Shown piece after piece: positions 26,081 through 34,428 of a stretch of DNA of 64,000 nucleotides. The notes under the pieces were generated by a model that searched no databases, was not told where the DNA came from, and worked only from the letters and a program-made list of their open reading frames with translations. Where the stretch lies: contig DASXKN010000029.1 in NCBI GenBank assembly GCA_036496805.1, positions 372,001-436,000 of the forward strand. The letters are read 5' to 3'. A program made the translations under genes and the position numbers. The DNA comes from SZAS-103 sp036496805. Lineage in GTDB: Bacteria; Pseudomonadota; Gammaproteobacteria; Xanthomonadales; Xanthomonadaceae. Every line of letters starts with the position of its first letter. The first letter of the stretch is position 1.

Positions 26081-26105
26081 CCGTTCGTCGTGAGCCTGTC
26101 GAACC
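26081..26105. repeat. Single copy of a dispersed repeat (TTCGT-GTGAGCCTGTCGAACC type)
   Basis: The sequence ccgttcgtcgtgagcctgtc followed by gaacc matches, on the opposite strand, the unit that is tandemly amplified at 55637-55826. This short element is dispersed in many proteobacterial genomes. Here it lies in the gap between the alcohol dehydrogenase and the DUF1203 gene. Confidence 0.7.
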
Positions 26106-26207
26106 ACTGACGGCGAAGACGGACCCTACGGGTGTCATGTCCGAATCCGGCGAGCTTCGGCTTCGGGCCTGCGGCATCCTGGGTGCGTCCAAGCACCGGA
26201 GAACGCC

Positions 26208-26681
26208 ATGTCCAGCTTCCGCCTGGCCGGTATCGACCACGAACCATTCGAACCGTTGTTCTCCCTCGACGACGCCCGACTGCGCGAACGCGGCGCAGTG
26301 CGTTGCGTCGCTACCGGGCAGCCGGGCTTCCCGTGCCGTGTCAGCCTCGAGGACGCGAAGGTCGGCGAAGAACTGCTCCTGCTGCCGTTCGTCCACCAGC
26401 CGGGCGCGTCGCCGTACCGCGCGTCCGGGCCGATCTTCGTGCGTCGCGGTGCGAAACGGCAGATATTGCCGGCGCGCGTCGTGCCTCCGCATATCGCTCG
26501 CCGCTTGATGTCGGTGCGCGCCTACGACGCAGCGCACATGATGATCGACGCGACCGTGACCGAAAGTGCGGACGTGGCGTCGTCGCTCGACCGTTTCTTC
26601 GCGAATGCCGACACCGCCTACGTCCACCTGCACAACACCGGCCGTGGCTGCTTCTCGTGCACGGCGGAAAGGGTCGGGTGA
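26208..26681 (+). CDS. DUF1203 family protein
   Basis: This 157-residue protein matches the DUF1203 pattern: FRLAGIDHEPFEPLFSLDD at the start, CRVSLEDAKVGEELLLLPF, SPYRASGPIFVR and the C-terminal VHLHNTGRGCFSC. No catalytic role has been assigned to the family as far as I know. The several conserved Cys and His residues (HLHN, GCFSC) could bind a metal or cofactor. No signal peptide. It is a single-gene unit, convergent with the S9 peptidase gene. Confidence 0.8.
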   Translation: MSSFRLAGIDHEPFEPLFSLDDARLRERGAVRCVATGQPGFPCRVSLEDAKVGEELLLLPFVHQPGASPYRASGPIFVRRGAKRQILPARVVPPHIARRLMSVRAYDAAHMMIDATVTESADVASSLDRFFANADTAYVHLHNTGRGCFSCTAERVG

Positions 26682-26831
26682 AGCCCGCTGCACGAACAGA
26701 TCGTGGCCGTCAGCGGAACGGGGGCTGGTGTGCAGGCCATGCCGCGACATCCACACCCGTCGGTCGCAAGGGCCGTTCCGGAACGCATGCGCGACTGGCC
26801 AGGGATCACCTGCGCGCGGGCACACGCCCGA

Positions 26832-28916
26832 TCACTCCGGCTGCCGCGACTCCGCTTTCAGGAACCGGCCGTACCAGTCGAGATTGCGCTGCAGCCGGTC
26901 GCGCAGGTAGCTCGGCACCGTCAGGCCGTGGTGCTGCCCCGGATACTCCACAAGCTGCGAAGGCACGCCCAGCGACTTCAGCGCCTGGTACATCTGCTCG
27001 GCGCCGTGGCAGGGCACGTTGAAGTCGTTGCCTGCGCACTGGTACATGGTCGGGGTGACGATGCGGTCGGCATGCAGGAAGGGGTAACTGACGCGGTCCC
27101 AGATCGTGCGGTCCTTCCACGGCAGGCCGAGTTCGAGTTCGTATTCGCGCACGTATTCGTCGCCACCGTACATGCCGATGAAGTTGGCGGCGCCGGCGCC
27201 GCTGACCGCGGCCTTGAAGCGGGTGTCGCTCGCGATCAGGTAGTCGGTGAGGATGCCGCCGTAGCTCCAGCCGCCGACTCCGATGCGTGCCGGATCGACG
27301 ATGCCCATCGCGACGGCGTGGTCGATGCCGGCGAGCACGTCCTCGACGTCCTTGTGGCCCCAGTCGGCCCGGATCGCTTTCGCGAAATCGAAGCCGCGCC
27401 CCGAACTGCCGCGCGGGTTCACCGCGAGCACCGCGTAACCGTGCGCTGCGTAGGCCTGCCAGTCGGGCATGAATTCGCGGCTGTACTGGTACACCGGGCC
27501 GCCGTGCACGCGCACGATCGTCGGATAGCGTACGCCGGGCTTCCAGCCGACCGGCTTCACCAGCAGGCCGTCGATCGCGGTGCCGTCCTTGCTGGCGTAG
27601 TGGATGGCCTCGACGTCGGCCAGGTGCTTGTCGCTCAGGAAAGCGTTGTGGTCGCCGAGCGGGCGCAGCGTATCGCTTTCGACCGCCGATATTTCGTAAG
27701 GATGACGGTCGTCGCCGCCGAGCACGGCGACGCGATCGTTCGCGGAAACGTCGAGGTCGAAGTCGAAGCGGTCGCCATGGTCGAGCTCGGTAAGCTTGCC
27801 ATCGGCGAGATCGATGCGCGCGAGGTGGGTGACCAGGCTCTGCTCGACCAGGGCATAGACGCTGCGGCCGTCGTGCGACCAGCGCGGCTTGTAGAAGCAG
27901 CGGTCGATCGGCGCGGGGATCGTCTCCTTGCCCGTCGCGACGTCGACGATGCCGAGCACCCACGGCGCGTAGTCGAGCCAGTGCGCGTAGTCGCTGCGCG
28001 GGTAGGCGATGCGGGTGCCGTCGGGACTCCAGGCCGGGCGCGTTTCCCAGTCGGGGTTGTCGGATGTGTGGTCGGGCGAGGTGATGCGGCGATCCTGCGC
28101 GCCCGGCCTCGCGGCGATGACGTGGATCTCGAAGTTCATCGCGCGGTCGGCGTCGGGCTCGCGCTTGCTGGTGAAGGCGATCTGCCGGCCGTCGGGCGAA
28201 AACGCCGGCAACACTTCGTCGTGCGTGCCGGGCGTGAGCAGGGTGGCGGCGCCGGTGGCGACGTCGACGAGATACAGGTGCTTGCGACGCGCGCCGAGCA
28301 AGCCGTCGGCGTCGTCCTTGAACAGGTAGCGGTCGGTGACCAGCGGCGGGGGATTCTTCGGCTTCGTCGTGCCCGGCGGCAGCCCGGGATCGTAGGCGAT
28401 CACGGCGAGCAACTTGCCGTCGGAGGAGTAGGCGTAGTCCTCGACGCCGTCGGGCATGTGCGTGACCTGGCGCGGTGGTCCGCCGTTCGCTGGCATCAGC
28501 CAGACCTGCGTCCTGGCGTCGTCATCGGATGAGTCGCCGCTCGGCTTGGCATCGCCGGATGCCGCCTTGCCGGATGCGTCGGCGCTGCGCGGATCGATCT
28601 TGCGATCGGACAGGAAGGCGAGCCATTTCCCGTCGCCGGACCATTGCGGCCGCCACTCGCTGCTGTCGGGCGTCCCGGTGAGGCGCACGCGAGCGCTGCC
28701 GTCCCAGCGCACGCGCCAGAGGTCGGATTGCTGCTGGTCGGCATCGGTGTTCGCGGTGGTGACGGTGTAGGCGATGGCCTGGCCGTCGGGCGAAAAGACC
28801 GGCTCGGTGACGTCGGCGAGGCGGTCGAGGTCGGCGACGTCGAAGAGGTTGGATGGCGGCGCAGCAGGTGCGTCGACAGCGGCCAGCAGGAACAGCAGCA
28901 GGGCGGGGCGGATCAT
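26832..28916 (-). CDS. S9 family serine peptidase (dipeptidyl/acylaminoacyl peptidase type)
   Basis: This 694-residue protein has a signal peptide (MIRPALLLFLLAAVDAPAA). A seven-blade-type propeller follows with repeated 'FSPDG' units (VFSPDGQAIAYT, AFSPDGRQIAFTSKR, AWSPDGTRIAY). The C-terminal alpha/beta hydrolase domain contains VGGWSYGGILTDYL (catalytic Ser near 551) and GQHHGLT (catalytic His near 664). It would cleave dipeptides or acylated residues from peptides in the periplasm. Its ATG overlaps the stop of the upstream CehA-like gene by 4 bp, so the two products are made together. Confidence 0.92.
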   Translation of the reverse strand: MIRPALLLFLLAAVDAPAAPPSNLFDVADLDRLADVTEPVFSPDGQAIAYTVTTANTDADQQQSDLWRVRWDGSARVRLTGTPDSSEWRPQWSGDGKWLAFLSDRKIDPRSADASGKAASGDAKPSGDSSDDDARTQVWLMPANGGPPRQVTHMPDGVEDYAYSSDGKLLAVIAYDPGLPPGTTKPKNPPPLVTDRYLFKDDADGLLGARRKHLYLVDVATGAATLLTPGTHDEVLPAFSPDGRQIAFTSKREPDADRAMNFEIHVIAARPGAQDRRITSPDHTSDNPDWETRPAWSPDGTRIAYPRSDYAHWLDYAPWVLGIVDVATGKETIPAPIDRCFYKPRWSHDGRSVYALVEQSLVTHLARIDLADGKLTELDHGDRFDFDLDVSANDRVAVLGGDDRHPYEISAVESDTLRPLGDHNAFLSDKHLADVEAIHYASKDGTAIDGLLVKPVGWKPGVRYPTIVRVHGGPVYQYSREFMPDWQAYAAHGYAVLAVNPRGSSGRGFDFAKAIRADWGHKDVEDVLAGIDHAVAMGIVDPARIGVGGWSYGGILTDYLIASDTRFKAAVSGAGAANFIGMYGGDEYVREYELELGLPWKDRTIWDRVSYPFLHADRIVTPTMYQCAGNDFNVPCHGAEQMYQALKSLGVPSQLVEYPGQHHGLTVPSYLRDRLQRNLDWYGRFLKAESRQPE

Positions 28917-31444
28917 GGCTGGCCTGCGGCGATGGCGAGGAAACGGTCGCGCGCGTCGCGCAGGTAGTCGAGGGTGATGCGGCGCTCGTTCGCGTCATTG
29001 AAGTCGTCGCGGGCTTCGATCAGCTTGAGGGTGTCGGTCAGCCAGTCGGCGAAGTACTTCGCGTCCTGCGGCGCGCTGGCGGTGCGCTGCTGCGGGCCGA
29101 CCCAGATCGGGTTGGTGGTCGCGTACGGGTACACGTCCTGCACGAGCGGATCGGCGTTGTCGTTCCAGGCGCGCAGCAGGACCCAGCCGCCGTCGAGCGT
29201 GACTTCACCGCTGCTGTCGAAGTGGTCAAGGTTGCTGTCCACGAGGAAAGTCGTCACGACATTCCCGTTCTGCACGAGTTCGAGGTGGTTGATGGCGCCG
29301 GAAGAGCGCAGTGCGACCTGGAAATGATGCGGGCCCGGCCGCACGCTGCCGCCGGGTTTCACGCCGTCGATCAGCAGGCCCAGCAGCGGGCCGTTGCTGG
29401 CGAAGCCATGACCGGCCTTGAGCGCGGCGAAGATCGATGCGGTGTCGCGCTGGCCGTCGGTGTCGAGGAAGACGCGATTCTGTCCGACCGGTCCGCGCAG
29501 CGAGGCGTAGTTCGCCATCGCGTCGGTGCCGGCGCCCGTGGGCAGGTGGAAGCCGAGGTTGAGCAGCTTGTACCAGACGGTCGCGGTGGCGATCGGATCG
29601 GAGAAGCCGACGATCTCGATGTAGTCTACCTTGCCATTGAGTACGTCGGCAGGCAGCTCGTTGGTGAGGTCGGTGTCTTTCGCCGGATCGGGCAGGATGT
29701 CGAACGGATGCACGTAGCCGACGATTCCGCCCTGCGCATGCGCGAGGTCGGCGACCGCGGCATTCGTCGGGTACGGGCTCGCGAGCGGCGAGTGGCGGTA
29801 GGAGGCGAAGCCGGGCGTGATGTAGTGGTCGTGCAGGTCGAGCAGGCCGAGGTGGCCCCACAGGCTGGTGTGGTATTCCTGCGCGTGCAGCACGGTGACC
29901 TGCGGCGTGCTCGCCGGATCGGCATCGGGCCGGAACCAGGCGAGGTCGGGGACGCGCTGCTCCTTGTTGACGATCAGGTCGTAGGCGAGGTCGAGGTCCT
30001 CGGCGCGTGCCTGCCGCGCGAGGTTCGCCGGCGTGTTGCGGTAGTGGCCGCCGTAGTTCATGTGGATGTGCAGGTCGGCGCTGATCCAGTCGCCGAACTG
30101 GGTGGGCAACCTGTGCGGATGGAACTGCATGGCGATTCCCATGTCGTCTCCGGCCATGAGTCCCACGGTGTTGTGCGAAGCGTAGGCGAAGCCGTGCTGG
30201 GCGACGATGTGCAACGTTCCTGAGGGTACATCGATGACGCACGGCGGCGCGCATTCGAAATAGTGGTTCTCGGCGGACTGCAGGGAGCGATCGAAACCGT
30301 CGTCGGCGTGCATCCATGCATCGCGCGGCGCGTACGCGCGGCCGTCACCCGCCAGCACCGACACGCGCCCCGGGATGCGCTCGCCGTTCTCGTCGATGAG
30401 GTTCAGTCTCAGGCGTGCCTGTGGCATGCGGAAATGCAGGCGTTTCGCCTGGATGGTGCGGGTCGCGCCGCCCACCGCGTCGACCACGCGGAGGACCGTG
30501 TTGCCGTTTTCGGCTCGGGCGGCATCGACGCTGTTGTCGATGTAGGCGATCCGTTGTCCGTCCGGCGACCAGCGCGCATGGCGGCGGTCCGAATCGCCGA
30601 ACGTCAGCGGCAATGGCGGCGCGCCGGTCGTGGTCGTGAGCCACAACTGTTCCGACTGGCGCCCTCGGTAGCTGGTATAGAGCAGGCGCTTGCCGTCGGG
30701 CGCGACCTCGGGACGCGTGTTCCAGTTCGTTTCCTCGCTGAGCACCTTGTGGCGCTGCGAAGGATCGTTGACCGAAGCGGCCCAGATATCGCCGGTGCCC
30801 CAGGTCACGTCGTGGTTGGAGACGTAGTAGATCGTCGCGCCGTTGGGCGACCATGACGGGTTGATCGCGTGGTCGAAGGCCGAGTAGTAATAGCGGTCGG
30901 TGGCCGTCTTCGTTTCGCCGAGCAGCGGATGCGCGGCGTGCAGGCCGGTCGCGTCGATGTCGGCGATGAACAGGTTGAAATGGCCCGTGCCCTGCGTGGA
31001 GACCCAGGCGATGCGCCGGCCGTCGGGCGACAGGCGCGGCTCGACGTTCACCGCGCCGGCGGAGGTGAGGCGCTGTTCGCGGCCGGTTGCCAGGTCCAGC
31101 CGCCAGAGCTCGACCGCGTTGCCGTCGTAACGGTCGAACACCACGCTGCGGCCATCGCGTGCGACGTCGGGCTGGTAGTCGTAGGCGCCGGTCGCGTGGG
31201 TGAGTTCGGTGGCTTCGTCGTTGCCGATGCGCTGCTCCCACAGCGAACCGGCCATGCTGTAGACCAGCGTATCGCCGTCGGGCATGAAAGCTGCCGATGA
31301 TGGCCCGGTCGTGAGCTGCGGAAGGTAGAGCTCGCGCCAGTAGTAGTTGTGAGGCAGGTCGACCTGCTTGAGCACGGGCTCACGGCCGGCGATGGCTGCG
31401 CCGGCCAGCGTTGCAAGAAGCAACGCCAGAAGGTGACGGGTCAT
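28913..31444 (-). CDS. Exported beta-propeller plus CehA/McbA-like metallohydrolase
   Basis: This 843-residue protein has a signal peptide (MTRHLLALLLATLAGAAIA). A TolB/PD40 propeller (about 30-330) carries FMPDGDTLVYS, RLSPDGRRIAWVS and RWSPDGQRIAYI blades. A PHP-like metal-dependent hydrolase domain begins near residue 455 with ADLHIHMNYGGHY and includes VLHAQEYHTS, GYVHPFD and GAGTDAMANY. CehA/McbA enzymes hydrolyse esters such as carbaryl, but relatives have unknown substrates. The start at 31444 has a ribosome site (ggaggtg). It is co-transcribed with the S9 peptidase, so a combined role in extracellular peptide or ester degradation is inferred. Confidence 0.85.
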   Translation of the reverse strand: MTRHLLALLLATLAGAAIAGREPVLKQVDLPHNYYWRELYLPQLTTGPSSAAFMPDGDTLVYSMAGSLWEQRIGNDEATELTHATGAYDYQPDVARDGRSVVFDRYDGNAVELWRLDLATGREQRLTSAGAVNVEPRLSPDGRRIAWVSTQGTGHFNLFIADIDATGLHAAHPLLGETKTATDRYYYSAFDHAINPSWSPNGATIYYVSNHDVTWGTGDIWAASVNDPSQRHKVLSEETNWNTRPEVAPDGKRLLYTSYRGRQSEQLWLTTTTGAPPLPLTFGDSDRRHARWSPDGQRIAYIDNSVDAARAENGNTVLRVVDAVGGATRTIQAKRLHFRMPQARLRLNLIDENGERIPGRVSVLAGDGRAYAPRDAWMHADDGFDRSLQSAENHYFECAPPCVIDVPSGTLHIVAQHGFAYASHNTVGLMAGDDMGIAMQFHPHRLPTQFGDWISADLHIHMNYGGHYRNTPANLARQARAEDLDLAYDLIVNKEQRVPDLAWFRPDADPASTPQVTVLHAQEYHTSLWGHLGLLDLHDHYITPGFASYRHSPLASPYPTNAAVADLAHAQGGIVGYVHPFDILPDPAKDTDLTNELPADVLNGKVDYIEIVGFSDPIATATVWYKLLNLGFHLPTGAGTDAMANYASLRGPVGQNRVFLDTDGQRDTASIFAALKAGHGFASNGPLLGLLIDGVKPGGSVRPGPHHFQVALRSSGAINHLELVQNGNVVTTFLVDSNLDHFDSSGEVTLDGGWVLLRAWNDNADPLVQDVYPYATTNPIWVGPQQRTASAPQDAKYFADWLTDTLKLIEARDDFNDANERRITLDYLRDARDRFLAIAAGQP

Positions 31445-31466
31445 GGGTGCACCTCCGCTGCTTTTG

Positions 31467-31554
31467 ACGTCATCCCCGCGAAGGCGGGGATCCACGTGCG
31501 CAGGAAGCCAGCGTGGATGACGTGGGTGGATCCCCGCCTTCGCGGGGATGACGT
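31467..31554. repeat. REP-type inverted repeat pair (29-bp perfect arms)
   Basis: Two perfect inverted copies of a 29-bp element (31467-31495 and 31526-31554), each itself a palindrome around CCCCGCGAAGGCGGGG, are separated by 30 bp. The same family occurs at 59113-59193 and, degraded, near 33098. These are abundant intergenic repeats in Xanthomonadaceae and relatives. The pair lies just upstream of the CehA-like gene and downstream of the aminotransferase, and may act as a transcript boundary. Confidence 0.85.
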
Positions 31555-31588
31555 GCAGGAGCCGAAGTGGGTGGCGGACACGGTGGCC

Positions 31589-32914
31589 TCAGGCCTGCAG
31601 CTGCAGGGCTTCTTCGAGACTGGCGCGCAGCATGACCATCGCCTCGTCGATCTGCGTGGTGGTCACGTTCAGCGGCGGCATGAAGCGGATCGTGCTGGCG
31701 CCGCAGGACAGCAGCAGCAGGCCGTTGTGGAAGGCGCGGTTGACCGTGGCGTCGCAGAGCGCGCGTGCGGGCGATCCTGCCTCGCCGCTTTCGACGAGTT
31801 CGATGCCGATCATCAGGCCCCTGCCGCGGACTTCGCCGATGCACGGGAAGTCGCGCTGCAGATCGCGCAGCCGCGCCATGAAATGCGCGCCTGCGCTCGC
31901 GGCGTTGTGCACGAAACCGTCGGCGACTAGATCGAGCGTCGCGTTCGCAGCCGCGCAGGCGATCGGGTTGCCGCCGTAGGTGTTGCCATGCGCACCGCGC
32001 TTCCATTGCGACATCAGCGATTTGCGCGCGACGACCGTACCGATCGGCAGCCCCGAGCCGAGCCCCTTGGCCAGGGTCATGATGTCGGGCGCGACGTCCC
32101 AGTGCTCGCAGGCGAACATCTTCCCGGTGCGACCGACGCCGGACTGCACTTCGTCGAAGATCAGCAGGATGCCGTGCTCGTCGCAGAGCGCGCGCAGGCC
32201 GGCGAGGAAGCCGTCCGGCGGGACGAGATAGCCGCCTTCGCCCTGGATCGGTTCGACCAGGATCGCCGCGACTTCGGCCGCAGGCACGCTGCGTTCGAAC
32301 AGGGAGCGGATGTAGTCGAGCACGGCCTTGCCCTGGTCGGCTCCGGCAAACAGCGGCCGATAGGGATTGGGGTAGGGCACATGGGTCACGCCGGGCATGG
32401 TCGGCGCGAAGCCGAGCTGCTGGGTGTACTTGCTCGAGGTGAACGACAGCGAGCCCATCGTGCGGCCGTGGAAGCCGCCGAGGAAGCCGATGAAGCGCGG
32501 CCGCCGGGTGATGTAGCGCGCGAGCTTGAGCGCGCCTTCGACGGCTTCGGTACCGGACTGGCAGAAGAAGCTCATCGCAGGTTCGCGCATCGGTGCAACG
32601 CGGGCGATGCGCTCGCCGAGGCCGACCATCTGCTCGTGCCAGTAGTCCGAGGAGATGTGCAGGAAATCGTCGGCGGCACGCTTCACCGCTGCGACCACGT
32701 CGGGATGGGCGTGGCCGGTCGAGCACACGGCGATGCCGGCGGCGAAGTCGAGAAAGCGGTTGCCGTCGACGTCCCAGACTTCGCTGCCGCGACCGCGGGA
32801 CATGACGAAGGGGTAGTCGCGCGGATACGAGGGGGAGATGACCGCGGTGTCGCGGGCGATCATGGCCTGGGCCTTGGGGCCGGGGAGGTCGGTCTTGATG
32901 TGGTCGTTGTGCAT
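31589..32914 (-). CDS. Class III aminotransferase, 4-aminobutyrate/ornithine type
   Basis: This 441-residue PLP enzyme has the class III signature: QSGTEAVEGALKLARY (phosphate-binding segment), GFHGRTMGSLSFTSSK, ILVEPIQGEGGYLVPP, LIFDEVQSGVGRTGKMFA (Asp contacting the pyridine ring) and TLAKGLGSGLPIG (Schiff-base Lys). GabT-like enzymes with this E-P-I-Q-G-E-G-G motif usually use omega-amino acids. It would convert an omega-amine to a semialdehyde with 2-oxoglutarate or pyruvate as acceptor. It lies downstream of the CoA-transferase genes on the same strand but separated by a 676-bp repeat-rich gap, so it may have its own promoter. Confidence 0.9.
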   Translation of the reverse strand: MHNDHIKTDLPGPKAQAMIARDTAVISPSYPRDYPFVMSRGRGSEVWDVDGNRFLDFAAGIAVCSTGHAHPDVVAAVKRAADDFLHISSDYWHEQMVGLGERIARVAPMREPAMSFFCQSGTEAVEGALKLARYITRRPRFIGFLGGFHGRTMGSLSFTSSKYTQQLGFAPTMPGVTHVPYPNPYRPLFAGADQGKAVLDYIRSLFERSVPAAEVAAILVEPIQGEGGYLVPPDGFLAGLRALCDEHGILLIFDEVQSGVGRTGKMFACEHWDVAPDIMTLAKGLGSGLPIGTVVARKSLMSQWKRGAHGNTYGGNPIACAAANATLDLVADGFVHNAASAGAHFMARLRDLQRDFPCIGEVRGRGLMIGIELVESGEAGSPARALCDATVNRAFHNGLLLLSCGASTIRFMPPLNVTTTQIDEAMVMLRASLEEALQLQA

Positions 32915-33010
32915 GGATCACCTTCTTGTCGTCGTCATGCGGGCATTCGCGGCATTCGGGGTATTTCGAGCGGTCCCGATTGTTCCTGTGCTCGTCATCC
33001 CAGCATAAGC

Positions 33011-33150
33011 CGGGAGCGTTTCTCAACAGCGAAGCTGATCATCCATTTGATCTTGCTCTTCGCACCCGCTCTTCGCACTCGCTCTTTGCACTTGTTCGTC
33101 ATTCCCGCGAAGGCGGAAGCGTTTCACAACAGCGAAGCTGGTCAATCCAG
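33011..33150 (+). repeat. Direct repeat, two copies about 104 bp apart
   Basis: The copies begin near 33011 and 33115 and share gcgttt followed by cacaacagcgaagctg-like sequence with few mismatches. Each copy follows a degenerate REP-type half-site (cgtcatcccagc near 32997 and cgtcattcccgcg near 33098), so the unit is probably REP half-site plus tail, duplicated in tandem. Confidence 0.55.
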
Positions 33151-33532
33151 TGACTTTGTTTTTTGGAAGCAACAAGAGCACAAGAGCAAGAGCGTTCCGC
33201 GCTTTCGCGCGGGTTACTTTCTCTTGACCTTCGGCCCATCCATGGGCCTCACCTTCGCTACGCGAAGGCGCTGCGCGGTTCAGATCGCTCCTGCGATCTG
33301 TCGGGAGAAAGTAACCAAAGACCATTGCGCCGGCGTCGCCGCCGCGAAGAAGCCGCGTCGGTACCCTGCGCTCCTCGGAAAACGCGGGCCGGCCCGAACT
33401 CGCACATCCGACCGCCATGGATGGCGGAAATGCCGAAAATGCAGGAGCAATTTTCGGCCATGTGCTCGGACATGCGGGCCTATTCCCCGCGTTTTCCTGC
33501 GGTGCTCGGCTCGCTTTACGGCGCAAGAACAA

Positions 33533-33574
33533 GTGGAGCAGAAGCGGTGGAGCAGAAGCGGTGGAGCAGAAGCA
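33533..33574 (+). repeat. 14-bp tandem repeat, three copies
   Basis: Three consecutive copies of gtggagcagaagcg (the last ends in a) lie just downstream of the CoA-transferase subunit B stop. It is a simple tandem likely produced by slippage; no function is evident. Confidence 0.75.
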
Positions 33575-33590
33575 GTGAGGTGGAAGTGGG

Positions 33591-34376
33591 TCAGGCGGGT
33601 ATTTCAATTCTGCGGCTGTGGGCGGCCCTGGTGCGGGCGTTGAGGGCGCGGAGGGTTTCGAGTTCGGTGGCGGTGGGGACGGGGATCGTCTCGATATGGT
33701 CGGCGATCAGCAGGGGCCAGCCGACCTTGTCGCGGGCTTCCTCGATGCTTGCGCCGGGGAACAGGGCGACGAGCTGGAGTTCCTCGCTTTGCGGATGTGG
33801 GGCGAGCATGCCGAAGTCGGTGATCACGGCGCTCGGGCCGCCGCCGGTCGCACCGATGCGCTGGCGGGCGCCCGAGCCTTCGAGATAGCCGGCGCTGGTG
33901 CGGAAGTCGATGCGTTCGACGAAGCTGCGCCGGTTGGCGGCGAGCATCACGAAGGTCTGCTTCGCGTGCGCGGCGATCTCGGGTGCGCCGCCGGCGCCCG
34001 GCAGGCGCACTTTCGGTGCGTCGTACGGCCCGACCACGGTGCTGTTGAGGTTGCCGTGGCGATCGATCTGCGCGGCGCCGAGGAAACCGACGTCGACGCG
34101 CCCGGCCTGCAGGTAGTGGCTGAAGATTTCCGGCAGCGGCACCACGCAGGACGCGGTCAGCGCGAGTTCGCCGTCGCCGATCGACAGCGGCAACGCGTCG
34201 GGGCGCGTGCCGATCGTGCCGGACTCGTAGATCAGCACGATGTCGGGCGCGTGGGTGAGCCGTGCGAGGTTGCAGGCCGCGCTCGGCAGGCCGATGCCGA
34301 CGAAGCAGACGCAGCGATCCCACAGCAGGCGCGCGGCAGCAATCGTCATCAGTTCCTCGCGCCGGAAATCGCTCAC
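33591..34376 (-). CDS. CoA-transferase subunit B (glutaconate/3-oxoadipate CoA-transferase type)
   Basis: This 261-residue protein shows the family I CoA-transferase beta-subunit pattern: LLWDRCVCFVGIGLPSAACN, then IVLIYESGTIG, in which the Glu is the expected catalytic residue that forms the glutamyl-CoA thioester, followed by RVDVGFLGAAQIDRHGNLNST. The form with separate subunits and the ESG motif resembles glutaconate and CatIJ-type 3-oxoadipate CoA transferases. A GTG start at 34376 has a strong ribosome site (gaggagg); an ATG lies nine codons later as an alternative. It is 52 bp after subunit A and ends the operon that starts at 38187. Confidence 0.85.
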   Translation of the reverse strand: MSDFRREELMTIAAARLLWDRCVCFVGIGLPSAACNLARLTHAPDIVLIYESGTIGTRPDALPLSIGDGELALTASCVVPLPEIFSHYLQAGRVDVGFLGAAQIDRHGNLNSTVVGPYDAPKVRLPGAGGAPEIAAHAKQTFVMLAANRRSFVERIDFRTSAGYLEGSGARQRIGATGGGPSAVITDFGMLAPHPQSEELQLVALFPGASIEEARDKVGWPLLIADHIETIPVPTATELETLRALNARTRAAHSRRIEIPA

Positions 34377-34428
34377 GCGGCCTCCTCGCGCAGCCCGGCG
34401 GGGAAGCCTGCGAAAGAAAGCATCGCGA

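Larger units (their letters stand above)
32915..33590. other. Repeat-rich intergenic region
   Basis: No gene is supported in these 676 bases. They hold degenerate REP-type copies (near 32993 and 33098), a direct repeat with copies about 104 bp apart, an 11-bp inverted repeat (gttactttctc at 33213, gagaaagtaac at 33305) enclosing about 80 bp, and a 14-bp tandem at 33533-33574. The part from about 33180 to 33530 resembles a recurring intergenic element of Xanthomonadaceae genomes that often produces spurious open frames; this is from recall and needs a search. Confidence 0.55.

Noticed and set aside
33154..33888. Open frames across the intergenic region 32915-33590 as genes
   Set aside because: They are rich in Arg, Cys and Ser, cross repeat elements, run into the antisense of the CoA transferase gene, and resemble spurious frames from a repeated element.
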